NCBI RefSeq assembly: GCF_016906535.1
Contig: NC_057372.1
Span: 2,709,501-2,773,500, forward strand
Reading direction: 5' to 3'
Length of the DNA stretch: 64,000 bases
DNA from: Rhizoctonia solani
Lineage: Eukaryota; Basidiomycota; Agaricomycetes; Cantharellales; Ceratobasidiaceae
Positions 24,328 through 34,854 of the stretch are shown one piece after another. The notes beneath the pieces are model-generated. The model was given only the letters and a program-made list of their open reading frames with translations, ran no database searches and was not told the origin of the DNA. A program made the position numbers and the translations under genes. The first letter of the stretch is position 1. Every line of letters begins with the position of its first letter.

Positions 24328-25919
24328 ATGGCCACGCTGTTCGAAAACGTTGCTAGCATCGATGATCTCCTCTCCGCTTGGTCTAAGTCCGGTCCAAGTG
24401 ATGAGGAGGTCATTGCATATGCTACAGCTGCTATCGAGCAACTCGGAGACAGCCAAATGCAAAACCAATTTGCAGAAAACGTGAGGCAAGCCGGAGTCTG
24501 GGCGAACGAAGTCGACAAAGCCTTCGACAAGGTAACCCGAAGCTTTGCGGACATGAATACGAGGTATGGGAAGGACTTTCCTGGATTCGGCAATTACAAC
24601 ACGCAGTGGATTGAATACAATCAAGTAAAGTTCCACGCTCCTTTCTTCGATGCAATTATTTTATATTTCTTCGTCTACAGCGATGGATAACACTACTTGA
24701 TGATTCTCGAAGGGTTGCGTCCCAGAATGTTGCTATACTGAGGCGTGTGTATAGCAATTTTATTAGCTTCCTTTTATTTTTTGATACTTTGCACAGGTTT
24801 TGACCAAGTGTTTCTCCACATGGTCGAACAGGTACAGACCGCTCAAGATCGTGAAGATTGTATAATAGAGTTACAGTCATTCATTGTTAGTACTATTTTC
24901 ACCACTTCCACCAACTCTTTATGTCAACTGTTATCATACCGTAGGACGAGGACCATGAAGATTCCACTAAGATGTACCAAGGTTTCCTCGGGCTCAAGCG
25001 GGACATTGAAGACTTTGTAAGAAGGATGGATAGGTTCATTGAAGAGACAGGCAGCAAAATTGCGGAGGACATCAAAGCGTTGACTCAACAAATCAAGGAT
25101 CTTGAAGATGAGATAACAATGTGAATATCTCTTTGCCCACTCATCGTTGCTATATATTGATTGTAGTATTGCGGCTATAGTTTAGATGGCAAGGTTCGCT
25201 GGATCCATCATGTGACCATTTAGGCATGTTTGGCTGACGATCTTTAATGCTAGATCAAAGATGCCCAGACGGCCCTTGTTGCCACCGGCGTTCTCCTCAA
25301 CGTTAGCCAAGCGATTCTTTTGTAAAGGAGTTTCCTTTTTCTAACATTTATATAGATCATTGGAATCATTGTTTCTGGTTCCGTCCTTGCGTCCTACCAG
25401 GCAGATCGCAGAAGTACGTACAGGAACTTTTTGGGAGTCACTAATATTTATATGTGTATAATGTTATAGCAAAAGCTGCAGACCTTGCCGATAAACAAAG
25501 GAAACTAGAAGATGCCAACCGCAAGCAACAAGGGCTTGCTCACCTTAAAACTGAGTATGACGGCCTCAAACCGAGTATTACTTTGATCTGCGAGAAACTT
25601 CTCTTGTTTGCAGAGATTTGGTCATCTGTAAGTTCACATTCCGGGGTTTGGGTTATTGCTCTTCACTTTGCCCAACGCGATGTACGTAGGTTCGTAGCCA
25701 GAGCGTTCAGTTTCAAACGTACCTCAAAGGTGGAATGAATGCGCAGACCAACCTGGTGAATTATTGTTTTGTGCATCGCAGTCGGATTATTTCGCTAATA
25801 GTGGCGTTTTTGTTTCGATACAGAGATTCAAAGCGGAACTCAGGCTTGCCAGGGATACGTGTGGACCCCTTCAAGAGGGACTGGAGAGATATGCAACCGA
25901 GCTTGCGAACCGCAAATAG
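24328..25919 (+). CDS. Coiled-coil membrane protein, ClyA/Hbl-like family, paralogue 4 (intact)
   Basis: Nine exons fit one open frame of 332 codons: 24328-24624, 24681-24744, 24797-24885, 24945-25120, 25181-25193 (13 nt), 25254-25301, 25356-25413, 25470-25627 and 25824-25919. The order is a helical N-terminal part (about residues 1-100), a long coiled coil (about 150-210), a hydrophobic segment (about 215-250, motif IIGIIVSGSVLASY), a second coiled coil (250-300) and the C-terminal signature RFKAELRLA. There is no signal peptide. This layout is that of alpha-helical pore-forming proteins; a toxin or defence role is inference from architecture alone. It has a TATA box and consensus splice sites, so it is the best-preserved of the four paralogues. 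Confidence 0.7.
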
Positions 25920-26830
25920 CTATTCAAAACACAAATCCTCTCGCCAAATCTGTCTTTATAGCATTGACTCCTTTGAAATATGTCAATGAAACAATTTCCT
26001 ACAACTTATGTTTGGCCTCAATGTATAAACCGCAGTATGACTGTGCATCGATTCATTTGCATTAACTCGACAGGCGTGTAGTGGTAGGTCTCTCATAGCA
26101 CAACTCTGTACAATCCACCTGAGCTCCCGAGCGCTCATTATGTGCTTCCTACAAGCTAACATTAGTGTTGTGTTGAGATAGAGACGACCGAGACAAGACG
26201 AGACGAGATCTGACAGTGTAGCTTGATGAAACGGGATCTTGTCTTGATAACCTCAGCAACAACCACGTACGAGAGCTGTGTTAATTGCAATTAGTATACT
26301 TGGCCTTGGGCCGGTGCAGCGAGAGGGATGGAAAAACTATGACAGTAAGATAAACAGCGGGGATTGGAAGAAGAAGAGGAGTGGGGACCAGAGAGGCAGA
26401 ACGCCAAACCGGAGAGCCACCAGGACCACGCCACCAAGCAAGCTCCCCCAAAAAGCATGAGCAGGAGGACAAGGAGGGGGTGAAGGAGGAGAAGCAAGGA
26501 CAAAGCAAGCGGGTGGCACAGAGAAAAGGGAACCAGCTCAATTTAGCTGAGTGATACATGAATACCTTCCTTTATGTGTGGTCAGCAGGTAAAAATTTCA
26601 ACTAATATTTACCTACCTGACCTTGTGGTTTAGCTGTGTTCTGTTTTATATGTCCCATGCATGTAAACATTGTGCAACAGTCCTGATGCACCAGACTAGA
26701 TGTGGATTACATGTAAATTATACTCAGCTGTTTACATACATGATACATATAAGTTAATTGTTGTTGTATGGGTGCTTGGTCAGATAAATAACCATTTTGC
26801 AGGAGTTGGGGGTACAGTCAACAATATATC
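25920..26830. other. Intergenic, no gene recognised
   Basis: Contains a short GACGAGAC-rich stretch (about 26185-26210) and purine-rich sequence at 26330-26500. The reading frames here look like composition artefacts. Confidence 0.4.
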
Positions 26831-27378
26831 TGTTACACTCCCTTGAAAGATACCATTGGAATTGCCTGAATTTTCTCTATTTTTTAGTATTTTTTACAGA
26901 CTTATATCTTTACTTTTTCAATCACGTGATCTCGGCGCTTATTTATGCCGAGATGCCGCGCCAAGATACTGTGCCAAGGGCACTTAGGAGAAATCCACAC
27001 TTCTGCACAGCCTGCAGCACTCTTCTCATTGCACATGGACTCTTCTTTTCACACAAGCACAGACCATGTAATTAGTTGACAGTTGTCTATATATACTGCA
27101 GGAAAATTGCTTGGAGATCCCAAGTCAATTTTACCTCATCTCATATCCATTGAGGAGGCACCCCAGCCAGCTAAGTAGCAGGCCCCCAGTAGTTCCCTTA
27201 CCTAACTCACCACACCTCCCAGGCCTAAGGCCCCCATTGTCAACAGTAGTTAGCAGTAGGTTGCCTTAAGTGACAGTAGTATAGCCTATTAGTTAGATTA
27301 TGTAAACTTTGTCAGTAGTAGTACAGCCTTAAGTGCCTGCCCTATTAGCAAGTACCCACCTTACAGTGGTGTACAACA
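26831..27378 (+). mobile_element. 5' LTR of element D (LTR-C)
   Basis: A 548-bp LTR, TGTTACACTCCC...GTACAACA. It is the 5' LTR of the plus-strand D element because it is followed by a primer-binding site, a leader homologous to that of B1, and then gag. It contains a TATA box (TATATATA, 27088-27095) with the likely transcription start 34 nt later at 27122. Solo copies of the same family lie at 48606-49177 and 51366-51913. No target duplication can be tested because the 3' LTR is lost. Confidence 0.82.
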
Positions 27379-27380
27379 TT

Positions 27381-27393
27381 GTAAAATTGACTT
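27381..27393 (+). promoter_or_regulatory. Self-priming primer-binding site of element D
   Basis: GTAAAATTGACTT, 2 nt inside the LTR, is the exact complement of AAGTCAATTTTAC (27122-27134) in the LTR, which is where a transcript from the TATA box at 27088 would start. In Tf1/sushi elements the first bases of the mRNA fold back on the primer-binding site and prime reverse transcription; this is the same arrangement. Confidence 0.7.
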
Positions 27394-27831
27394 CTGTAGG
27401 CTTGATTGACAACAAGAAGCACCCCTGTACTAGCACAAGGGAAAATATCTGATTGGACTCCCCTTTCAACTAGAATAATCAAAAAGTTGTCAGTCCCAGA
27501 TAGTACCAAATTGCTATAAGGCAGAAGGTGTCCAATTGCCCACATACCACATGCTTTGCCAGAACACAGCAAGTAGCACTCCTAGACAGCTGAAACAACT
27601 GCTTGCAAAAAACCTGCACATATCACAATTGCCAGATCTGCTGATTTGCTGTAGGGATTGTTCAATGCTAGTTGCTTGATGCAAGGAGTTAGCAAATGAC
27701 ATCTTGCAGAAAAACTGCTCATAAGTCCTGTCACAGGCACCTTCCCCTACACCATTTCCACCATTCCATCCACACACTCTGGCGTCCCCCACCCATACTC
27801 CTGTCCTACCAGCCACTCCAGCCGTTGTTCC

Positions 27832-29094
27832 GTGGCAGCCAACTCCCAACCACCCTCTTGCAACCCATCTCCCACTCTGCAAGACCTGCCAGGAATGGAA
27901 CCAGAGCCAACCAGAGCCACTCTCCTTGAGGCTGTCACAGCCCTCACAGCCACAGTTGGGTCCTTGCAGGACCAAATCAGAAATCAAGGCCAGCAGCTCA
28001 CAGAGCTTAAAGCCATATGCAAGGAAACTGCTGACCTACTTGGCAACAAGGCCAAAAGCCCAGGACAAGCCCAGCCTGGCCCATTGACTGGGCCTATCAC
28101 CCCTCCTACCCACACAGGGGGGGAAACCCACACTCCAGCAATGGTTAGGCCTGGGCTCAAGGATCCCTTCTGACCCATCAGGAACATGGTGGGCTACAAC
28201 TTGGAAGAAGAACAGCCAAGAGAGGAACCCCAAAGGATCAAGAGGGAACCTTGCAGAACAACTAGGGATCTGGGGACCCTAACTCCCTTCAGCTTGGGCT
28301 TGGACATCAAACAACCCAAGATGGAGTTACCCAACCCTTTTAAAGGAGAAAGCAGGGGTTGCAAAGTGGTACAATGGCTTGACCACATGCTTCTGTGGGG
28401 AGCCCTACATAGGGATCAGTTCAAGGAAGATGAGCAATTGATTGTGTGGATCCTCTACCACATGGAGGACAAGGCTGCCAATTGGGCCCTTCCTATCATT
28501 GGAACCATCATCAAGGACAAGATCAACACCCCTACCACTATCCCCACCATAACAGCCCAATTCAAGGAGGCCTTTGCCAACCCAGATGCCAAAAGAGCTG
28601 CCAGACGCAAGATTGCCACCCTCACCCAGACCGCCTCCACAGCAGAATACGTCACCAAATTCTGCAACCTCATTGTGGAACTTGACTGGAACAAGGAGGC
28701 ATATATTGCTCAGTTTACATGCAGCCTTCACTGGAAGGTTAAAGAGCTTCTGTCCACAAAGGACAACATCCCCAACAAGCTTGAGGCCATCTTTGCTGCC
28801 TCCATTGAAATTGATAACACTTGTTGGGAAAATGAGGAGAATTGTCCTAAGAAGCAGCCTGCCAAGTCCCTGGCCACTGTGGCCACCTCCACATCCACCA
28901 CTACCACCAGGGTTTGCCTATCTGAGGACCCCAATTACGTTACCCCAGAGGAAAGGGATTGTTGTTGTGCCACTGGCCTATGCGTTAAATGCAGTCAAAA
29001 GGGTCATGGGATCAAGCAGTGCCCAAATGGCTGGAAAGCCACTGTCAAGGAATCCACCAAGGTGGCCAAAGATGTGGGGTCAGGAAAAGATTGA
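27832..29094 (+). pseudogene. gag: Element D gag with one premature stop
   Basis: Gag polyprotein of the plus-strand D element. The frame is open from about 27830 (the true start lies upstream or here at GTG/ATG near 27830) but is stopped by TGA at 28171-28173; it resumes immediately and continues to 29094. It contains a coiled-coil N-terminus (LLEAVTALTATVGSLQDQI), a gag domain (VVQWLDHMLLWGAL, FKEAFANPDAKRAARRKI) and a CCHC knuckle (CVKCSQKGHGIKQC, about 28984-29025). It is similar in order and motifs to the B1 gag at 34855-36393. Its end (TCA GGA AAA GAT TGA) corresponds to the B1 frameshift site but the heptamer is decayed to AGGAAAA. Confidence 0.78.
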
Positions 29095-29296
29095 AGTCAA
29101 GGACTGCTGCCAAGCCCCCAACTCCCAAAAGGACAATTTAGATAGTTGTATAGAATTTGTATCTCTTGGTCTAGATTCAAATAAAAAGCCACTATTATTT
29201 ATCAATCTATACATCTAAAATTCCCCAGCAGAACCAATTAAAACCCTGATAGACTCCAGAGCAACATCCAACTTTATCTCCCCCTCTGTTGTTGAA

Positions 29297-29837
29297 TGTC
29301 ATGCCCTAGAGGCATGACCACCTTTAGAATCCACTAAGTCAAAGAAATAGTGAATATATGCGCTATTTTCTTGAAGGTTTATGGATATATGCATCTTTAT
29401 GCTATTTAAGCGCTGAGCGCATATTATGTAATCTAATCACATGACCTTTAGTCATGTGATCACGACTTTCTTATCTTTGGTCATGTGACCTTATCTTTGT
29501 CATTGTGTTTGGTCATGTATGTACTATTCCCTCTGCTTGTTGAATATATAAGGAGGGTTCTGAGAGCCTTAAGCCTCAGAACTCAACCTCTTATCCCCTT
29601 CCCACATCTACTACCCTAAGACATACACTTAAGAGTATTGCCTGAGAGCATACCAGTCCCTGTCAAAGGTCTCTAGCCCTGCTATCTTTATAGCATAGTG
29701 CATCTTACTGTATTAGGTCTTGTCCTACCCCTTCCTGGCAATTGCCCTTGAGCATTGTTAGGCCCTACTTGCTGATAAGTCCTATATTAGGCAATAGCTT
29801 GTTAGGTTTTACCTTCTGGTAGTTGTTGGCTCTGACA
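29297..29837 (+). mobile_element. Solo LTR-F in element D protease
   Basis: A 541-bp LTR, TGTCATGCCC...GGCTCTGACA, with target duplication TTGAA (29292-29296 and 29838-29842). It carries a TATA box (ATATATAAGG, about 29546). When it is removed the protease frame continues (PSVVE then KLKIPKTQL). Confidence 0.88.
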
Positions 29838-30847
29838 TTGAAAAACTAAAAATCCCAAAAACCCAACTCAAAAATCCACAAGTTGTGAGAATGTTAGATG
29901 GTACCATTTCCCAGACTGGTTGCATTTGGCACCAGGTCCAACTTGCAGTCTCAGCCAATGGCTACACCCACTCTATTCCCTTCCTAGTCTGCCCAATTGG
30001 CAACACTCCAGCTATACTTGGCATGACATGGCTCACAACAGAAGCCCCTCTCATTGACTGGCAACAGGGATTAGTTACATTTCCCAAACAAGCTCAAATT
30101 GCCTCTGAGGAAGAATCTGACCCAAATCCCCTGGTGGACCTACCCCCACAATATCACAAGTTTGCCAAGGTCTTTGGCAAAGAGGAATTTAAGGCTCTCC
30201 CTCCACATAGGGAATACAACATTGCCATATATCTTCTTCCAGATGCCAAGCTTACCCCTGGACCCTTATATTGCATGACCAATGCAGAATCCAAAGCTCT
30301 GAAGCAACACATTGACAAGGAATTGGCAACAGGCAAGATCTGCCCTAGCACATCTTTGGCAGGAGCACCAGTCATGTTTGTAAAAAAGGCAGATGGCTCT
30401 CTGAGATTGGTAGTAGACTACAGAAAACTCAATGACATAACCCACAAGAATATCTACCCACTACCAAGACAGGATGACCTAATGGCCAAGCTCAGACATG
30501 CAAAACTGTTCACCAAGCTAGACCTATGTTGGGGTTACAACAACGTACAAATCAGAGAAGGTGACAAATGGAAGACAGCTTTCAGGACAAAATATGGTTT
30601 ATTTGAATACCTGGTCATGCCATTTGGCCTCACCAATGCCCCAGCAGCTTTTCAACATTTTATGAACAATCTATTCAGGGACCTGATTGATGTTACAGTA
30701 GTCATATACTTAGATGACATACTCATCTTCTCAGAATACCCCAAGGACCACCCTACCCATGTCAGAGAAGTCCTATTGGAATTAATGAAGAACCAGCTGT
30801 TTTGCAAATTGTCCAGGTGCCACTTCCATGTCACAATGGTTGATTAC

Positions 30848-31431
30848 TGTCCTAGACGTCTGTAAGGACGTCGAGGAGGCGGGCGCTTGCGGCCGGGTAA
30901 GACTAAGTGAGAATCGCGTAAGGCAACGGCAAGCTATCCTACAACAACGACCGGCTATACTACAGTGATCAAGGCCGTAAGGGCAATGACCGGCAATGTA
31001 ACTACAACGGGGAAGCCGCTTAAGGTGGTGTGGGCTGAGTGACTAAGTAAGGTTACTGGGCTTAAGGCCCTTGTACAGTGGTGGGATGCGACAAGAGGTA
31101 ATCAACCTGGGTGTTACCATGGTTGGTTGGCCTCTCTTATATATTACAAGGGTGAACTAATTACAAATACAATATATGCAATACTATAACAAATAAGAAC
31201 CCCAATCCGCAGTCGGCCTTATTCATGCATACGTGTCACTGACGTGTCATAGTGATGTCATCAGGTGGAGGTGGCTACGTATGCTGAGGTAAGCGCAGAT
31301 GGGGACGTGGCTCGGCGCTTAGTGTATGATATAAGCGCCGAAGTCACGTGATCAAAAAAGTCGTCCGTTTGCCTTCGTTTAAAATCGAGAAAATGGGAAT
31401 AAATTCCCTGGTATCGACTGTGTCTACAACA
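30848..31431 (-). repeat. 3' LTR of B1
   Basis: 584-bp LTR. Read on the minus strand it has a TATA box (ATATATAAG, 31144-31136) and the probable mRNA start AGGTTGATTACCT at about 31108-31096. Confidence 0.9.
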
Positions 31432-31432
31432 C

Positions 31433-31445
31433 TGCCCCCCCTCTA
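31433..31445 (-). promoter_or_regulatory. Polypurine tract of B1
   Basis: AGAGGGGGGGCAG on the minus strand, directly inside the 3' LTR; primes plus-strand DNA synthesis in LTR elements. Confidence 0.75.
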
Positions 31446-34400
31446 AGGGCCTTGGCAGCGCCGAGGGCCTTCTTTTTCATCTCTTTCTCAAAATTTTTTA
31501 GGATTTTTTCGGCGTTTTTGAGGTTTTCCCTTGGTTCCCAAGTGTTCTCCTCTGATCCATAGCCCTTCCATTTTACCCTAAAGAACCATTTCCCGCCCCT
31601 TTCTTCCATGTCCGTGATCCCTTCAACCTCATATTCTTCCTCTCCATCCACGGTGACCGGTGGAGGGCAATTTTCGAAGGTGCGTTTATCATCCCTTTTG
31701 ACTTTAGACAGGAGCCCTACGTAGAATACGTTGTGGATGCGCATGGTTGGAGGTAGCTCAAGTCAATAAGCGCGGTCGGAGATTTTTTTGGTAACCTTGA
31801 ACGGCCCTAGGCGTTGCTCCGTTAGCTTTGGGCTCAGGGTTTTGAGGTTCACGTTCCTGGCATCAAGCCATGCCTCTTCTCCGACTTCGAATTCTATTGG
31901 GCTCCCATCTTCTCCGGCTATCATTCGTTGCTTAGATTGCCGGAGGGCGGATTCCACTTCCTTCCATTGGGTTTCCATTGTTTGGGCAAGGTCATCTGCT
32001 TCCGGGACGTCTGTAGGTACGTTGGATGGGGTTAAGGTAGGTTCCCATCCATACAATGCTTTGAAGGGGGTTTTACCCGTGCTACTGTGTACGGCATTGT
32101 TGTATGCAAACTCCGCCATAGGGAGCCATTTAGCCCAGTCCCGTTGATTGATCCCTGAATAAGCTCTGAGGAAGTGTTCAATAGAGGGGTTGACCCGTTC
32201 TGTTTGTCCGTCGCTCTGGGGGTGGTACGCCAATGAGAAGTGTGGGTCAATGCCAAGGCGTTTGTACAGGGCCCGCAGGAATTTGTTGTTGAAGACCCTT
32301 CCTCTGTCGGATATAGTCTTCTCCGGCATGCCGTGGCGTTTCCATACGTGTTCCAGGAACAACTCCGCTAACTCGGGTGCTTTTAGCTTCTTGGAGCATT
32401 TGACAAAGATCCCATACTTGGTGAAGCTATCCACTATGACCAGGATTGAGTTGTGGTTCCCGTCTCTTGGTAAGTCTACAATCATGTCATAGGAGACGTA
32501 TTGCCATGGTCTAGTTGGGAGTTCGAGCGGCTGCGGGGGAATGGAGGTGTACTTTGGCTTCCTTATTCGTTGGCAGGTTTCACAGGAATCCACATGCCAG
32601 TAGGTGTCCGCGCGGATGCCTGGCCAGTAGTAGTTACAGGACAGTAGTTCTAGCGTCCGTTGTCTTCCCGGGTGGCCGGCTAAGGGGCTGTCATGAAAAA
32701 TCCAAAGAAGGTCCGTTCTCAGAGTCCCTACATCTGGTACCACAATTTGGCCCTGGTAGAAAAGAAGTCCTGCCTCCATCTGGTAATCTTTGAATGCGCG
32801 TTTGATGGATGGGGGCGCCTTGGACTCGTTTTGGAGGAATTGTAATATTTCCTCCAGGGATTCATCTTGGTCTAGGGCGGCTTCGATCAGGCGTTGGATC
32901 TCCTTCTCGGGTGTTACCACGGCTATGTTGGCAAAAACAGGATCTGGTAGCATGGTCTGGCTGGCAGGGGGAATGTCAGCATGGTTGGATTGGCGGGATA
33001 GGGCGTCTGGTTTGCCGGATTGTTTGCCTGGGTGGTACACAATTTGGAAGTTGTATCCTGCTAGTAGTAGGTGCCACCGTGCATGACAACGGTTAAAGGT
33101 CCTTGACTCCTTCCAGTATTCTAGGTTCCGGTGATCCGTAAAGACCGTGATTGGGTGGACTGTCCCTTCCAGGAAAATACGCCAGTATTCAAGGGAACGG
33201 ATGATCGCAAGTAATTCCTTGTTGTGCGTATCATAATTCTGTTCTGCTCCCTTGAATGACTCCAAATGGAAACCCAGTGGGTGTAACCGGCCATCTTCTT
33301 GACGTTGACTAAGTATGGATCCCAAAGCTGCGCCGGATGCGTCCGTTTCAAGGAAGTAAGGCTTGGTGGGGTCTGCGTGGCAAAGTACCGGAGCGTTGGT
33401 AATGGCGTCTTTCAACCCTTGGAAGGCGGCTTGTTCCTTTTCTTCCCATTTCCACGGTGTGTCTTTCTTTACCAGGTTATGCAGGGGACGTGCTACGTGG
33501 CTGAAGTTTGCAACAAATTGGTGAAGGAAATTAGCAAACCCAAGGAAGGATTGGACCTCCTTAACCTTGGTAGGAATAGGCCATTCCTGTACTGCCTGGA
33601 TTTTGAGCTTATCCAAACTGAAACCCTTATCCGACACAATGATTCCCAAGTATTCCACGGAAGTGACGTGGAAGGTACATTTTGAGGCCTTACAGAACAG
33701 TTGGTTTTCTAATAAGCGCCGCAAAACTTCATGGACGTGCTGAGTATGGGATGCGTCATCCTTGGAGTAAATCAGGATGTCATCTAGGTATATGATGACG
33801 CATACGTCCAATAGATCCTTGAACAATTTGTTCATGAAGTGTTGAAAAGCAGCGGGGGCGTTTGTCAAACCAAAAGTCATTACCAGGGATTTGTATAGGC
33901 CGTACTTGGTGCGGAAAGCTGTTTTCCACTTGTCTCCTTCCTTGACTCGGACATTGTTATAACCCCATTGTAAGTCTAGCTTGGTGAATACCTTGGCGCC
34001 GCGGAGCTGGGCCATGAGGTCATCAGGACGGGGTAATGGGTACACATTCTTTTTAGTCCGGTTATTGAGGCAACGGTAGTCAACTACAAGGCGACGGGAG
34101 CCATCCTTTTTGGGGACAAACATGACAGGGGAGCTAATCGACGATTTGCTGGGGCGGATTTTTCCAGCCTTGAGTTTGTCCCTAAGCCAGTCCTTGAGTG
34201 TGACAGACTTGGCATCAGTCATGCTGTACAACGGGGAATTAAGTGGGCCTTCTTCCGTGAGTTCGATGGCAATGTTGTAATGCCTGTGCGGGGGAAGTTT
34301 GTTGAATTCTTCTTCCCCAAATACCTTGGCGTACTGGTGGTAATCAGGGGGTACTCCTTCAAGAGGATTTTTATCAGCTTCCTCCTCCTTGGCAATAGCA

Positions 34401-34854
34401 GCGTGATCTGGTGGAGTGTGGGGGAAAGAGAGGGTACGGGAGTTCCAATCAATTTCAGGGTTGTGGGCCTCTAACCATTTGATTCCTAGGATGGCGGCGT
34501 GTGATCCGGTGTTGCAAATCAGGAAGGTTTCCGTCATTTGTTTGCCATCAAATAGGAAGGTTAGGTGGGCCTTCTTCCAAATCTTTCCAGCCTGGGGGCT
34601 CAACCCATCGAGCATGGTTACGGTACGGGGTTGAGGGAGGTCTATTAGGGGTAGGCGGAGTAGCTCTGCGGTGTGAGGGTGAAGGAACAATGATGTAGCG
34701 CCTGAATCTATCAGGACTTCTAGTGGGTCCGCTTGTTTCTCTGGCTTAATTGAAATTGTGAAGAGTGGGGAAATTCTATTGATGCTATTCGATATATTAC
34801 AAATTTCAATAAGCCCAGAGTCCTTGGGGTCCTTGCGCGCGGCAGCAGGTACCC

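Noticed and set aside
26278..26560. Overlapping frames rich in Ser, Leu, Pro or Arg
   Set aside because: Open on both strands because of purine/pyrimidine bias; no motif.
27514..27987. 157-codon minus-strand frame with Gly/Trp-rich sequence
   Set aside because: Antisense to the element D leader and gag start; no independent support.
28574..29218. A 214-codon plus frame overlapping element D gag as a separate gene
   Set aside because: Over gag it is the shadow frame; only its end (after about 29095) corresponds to the start of pol, displaced by an indel.
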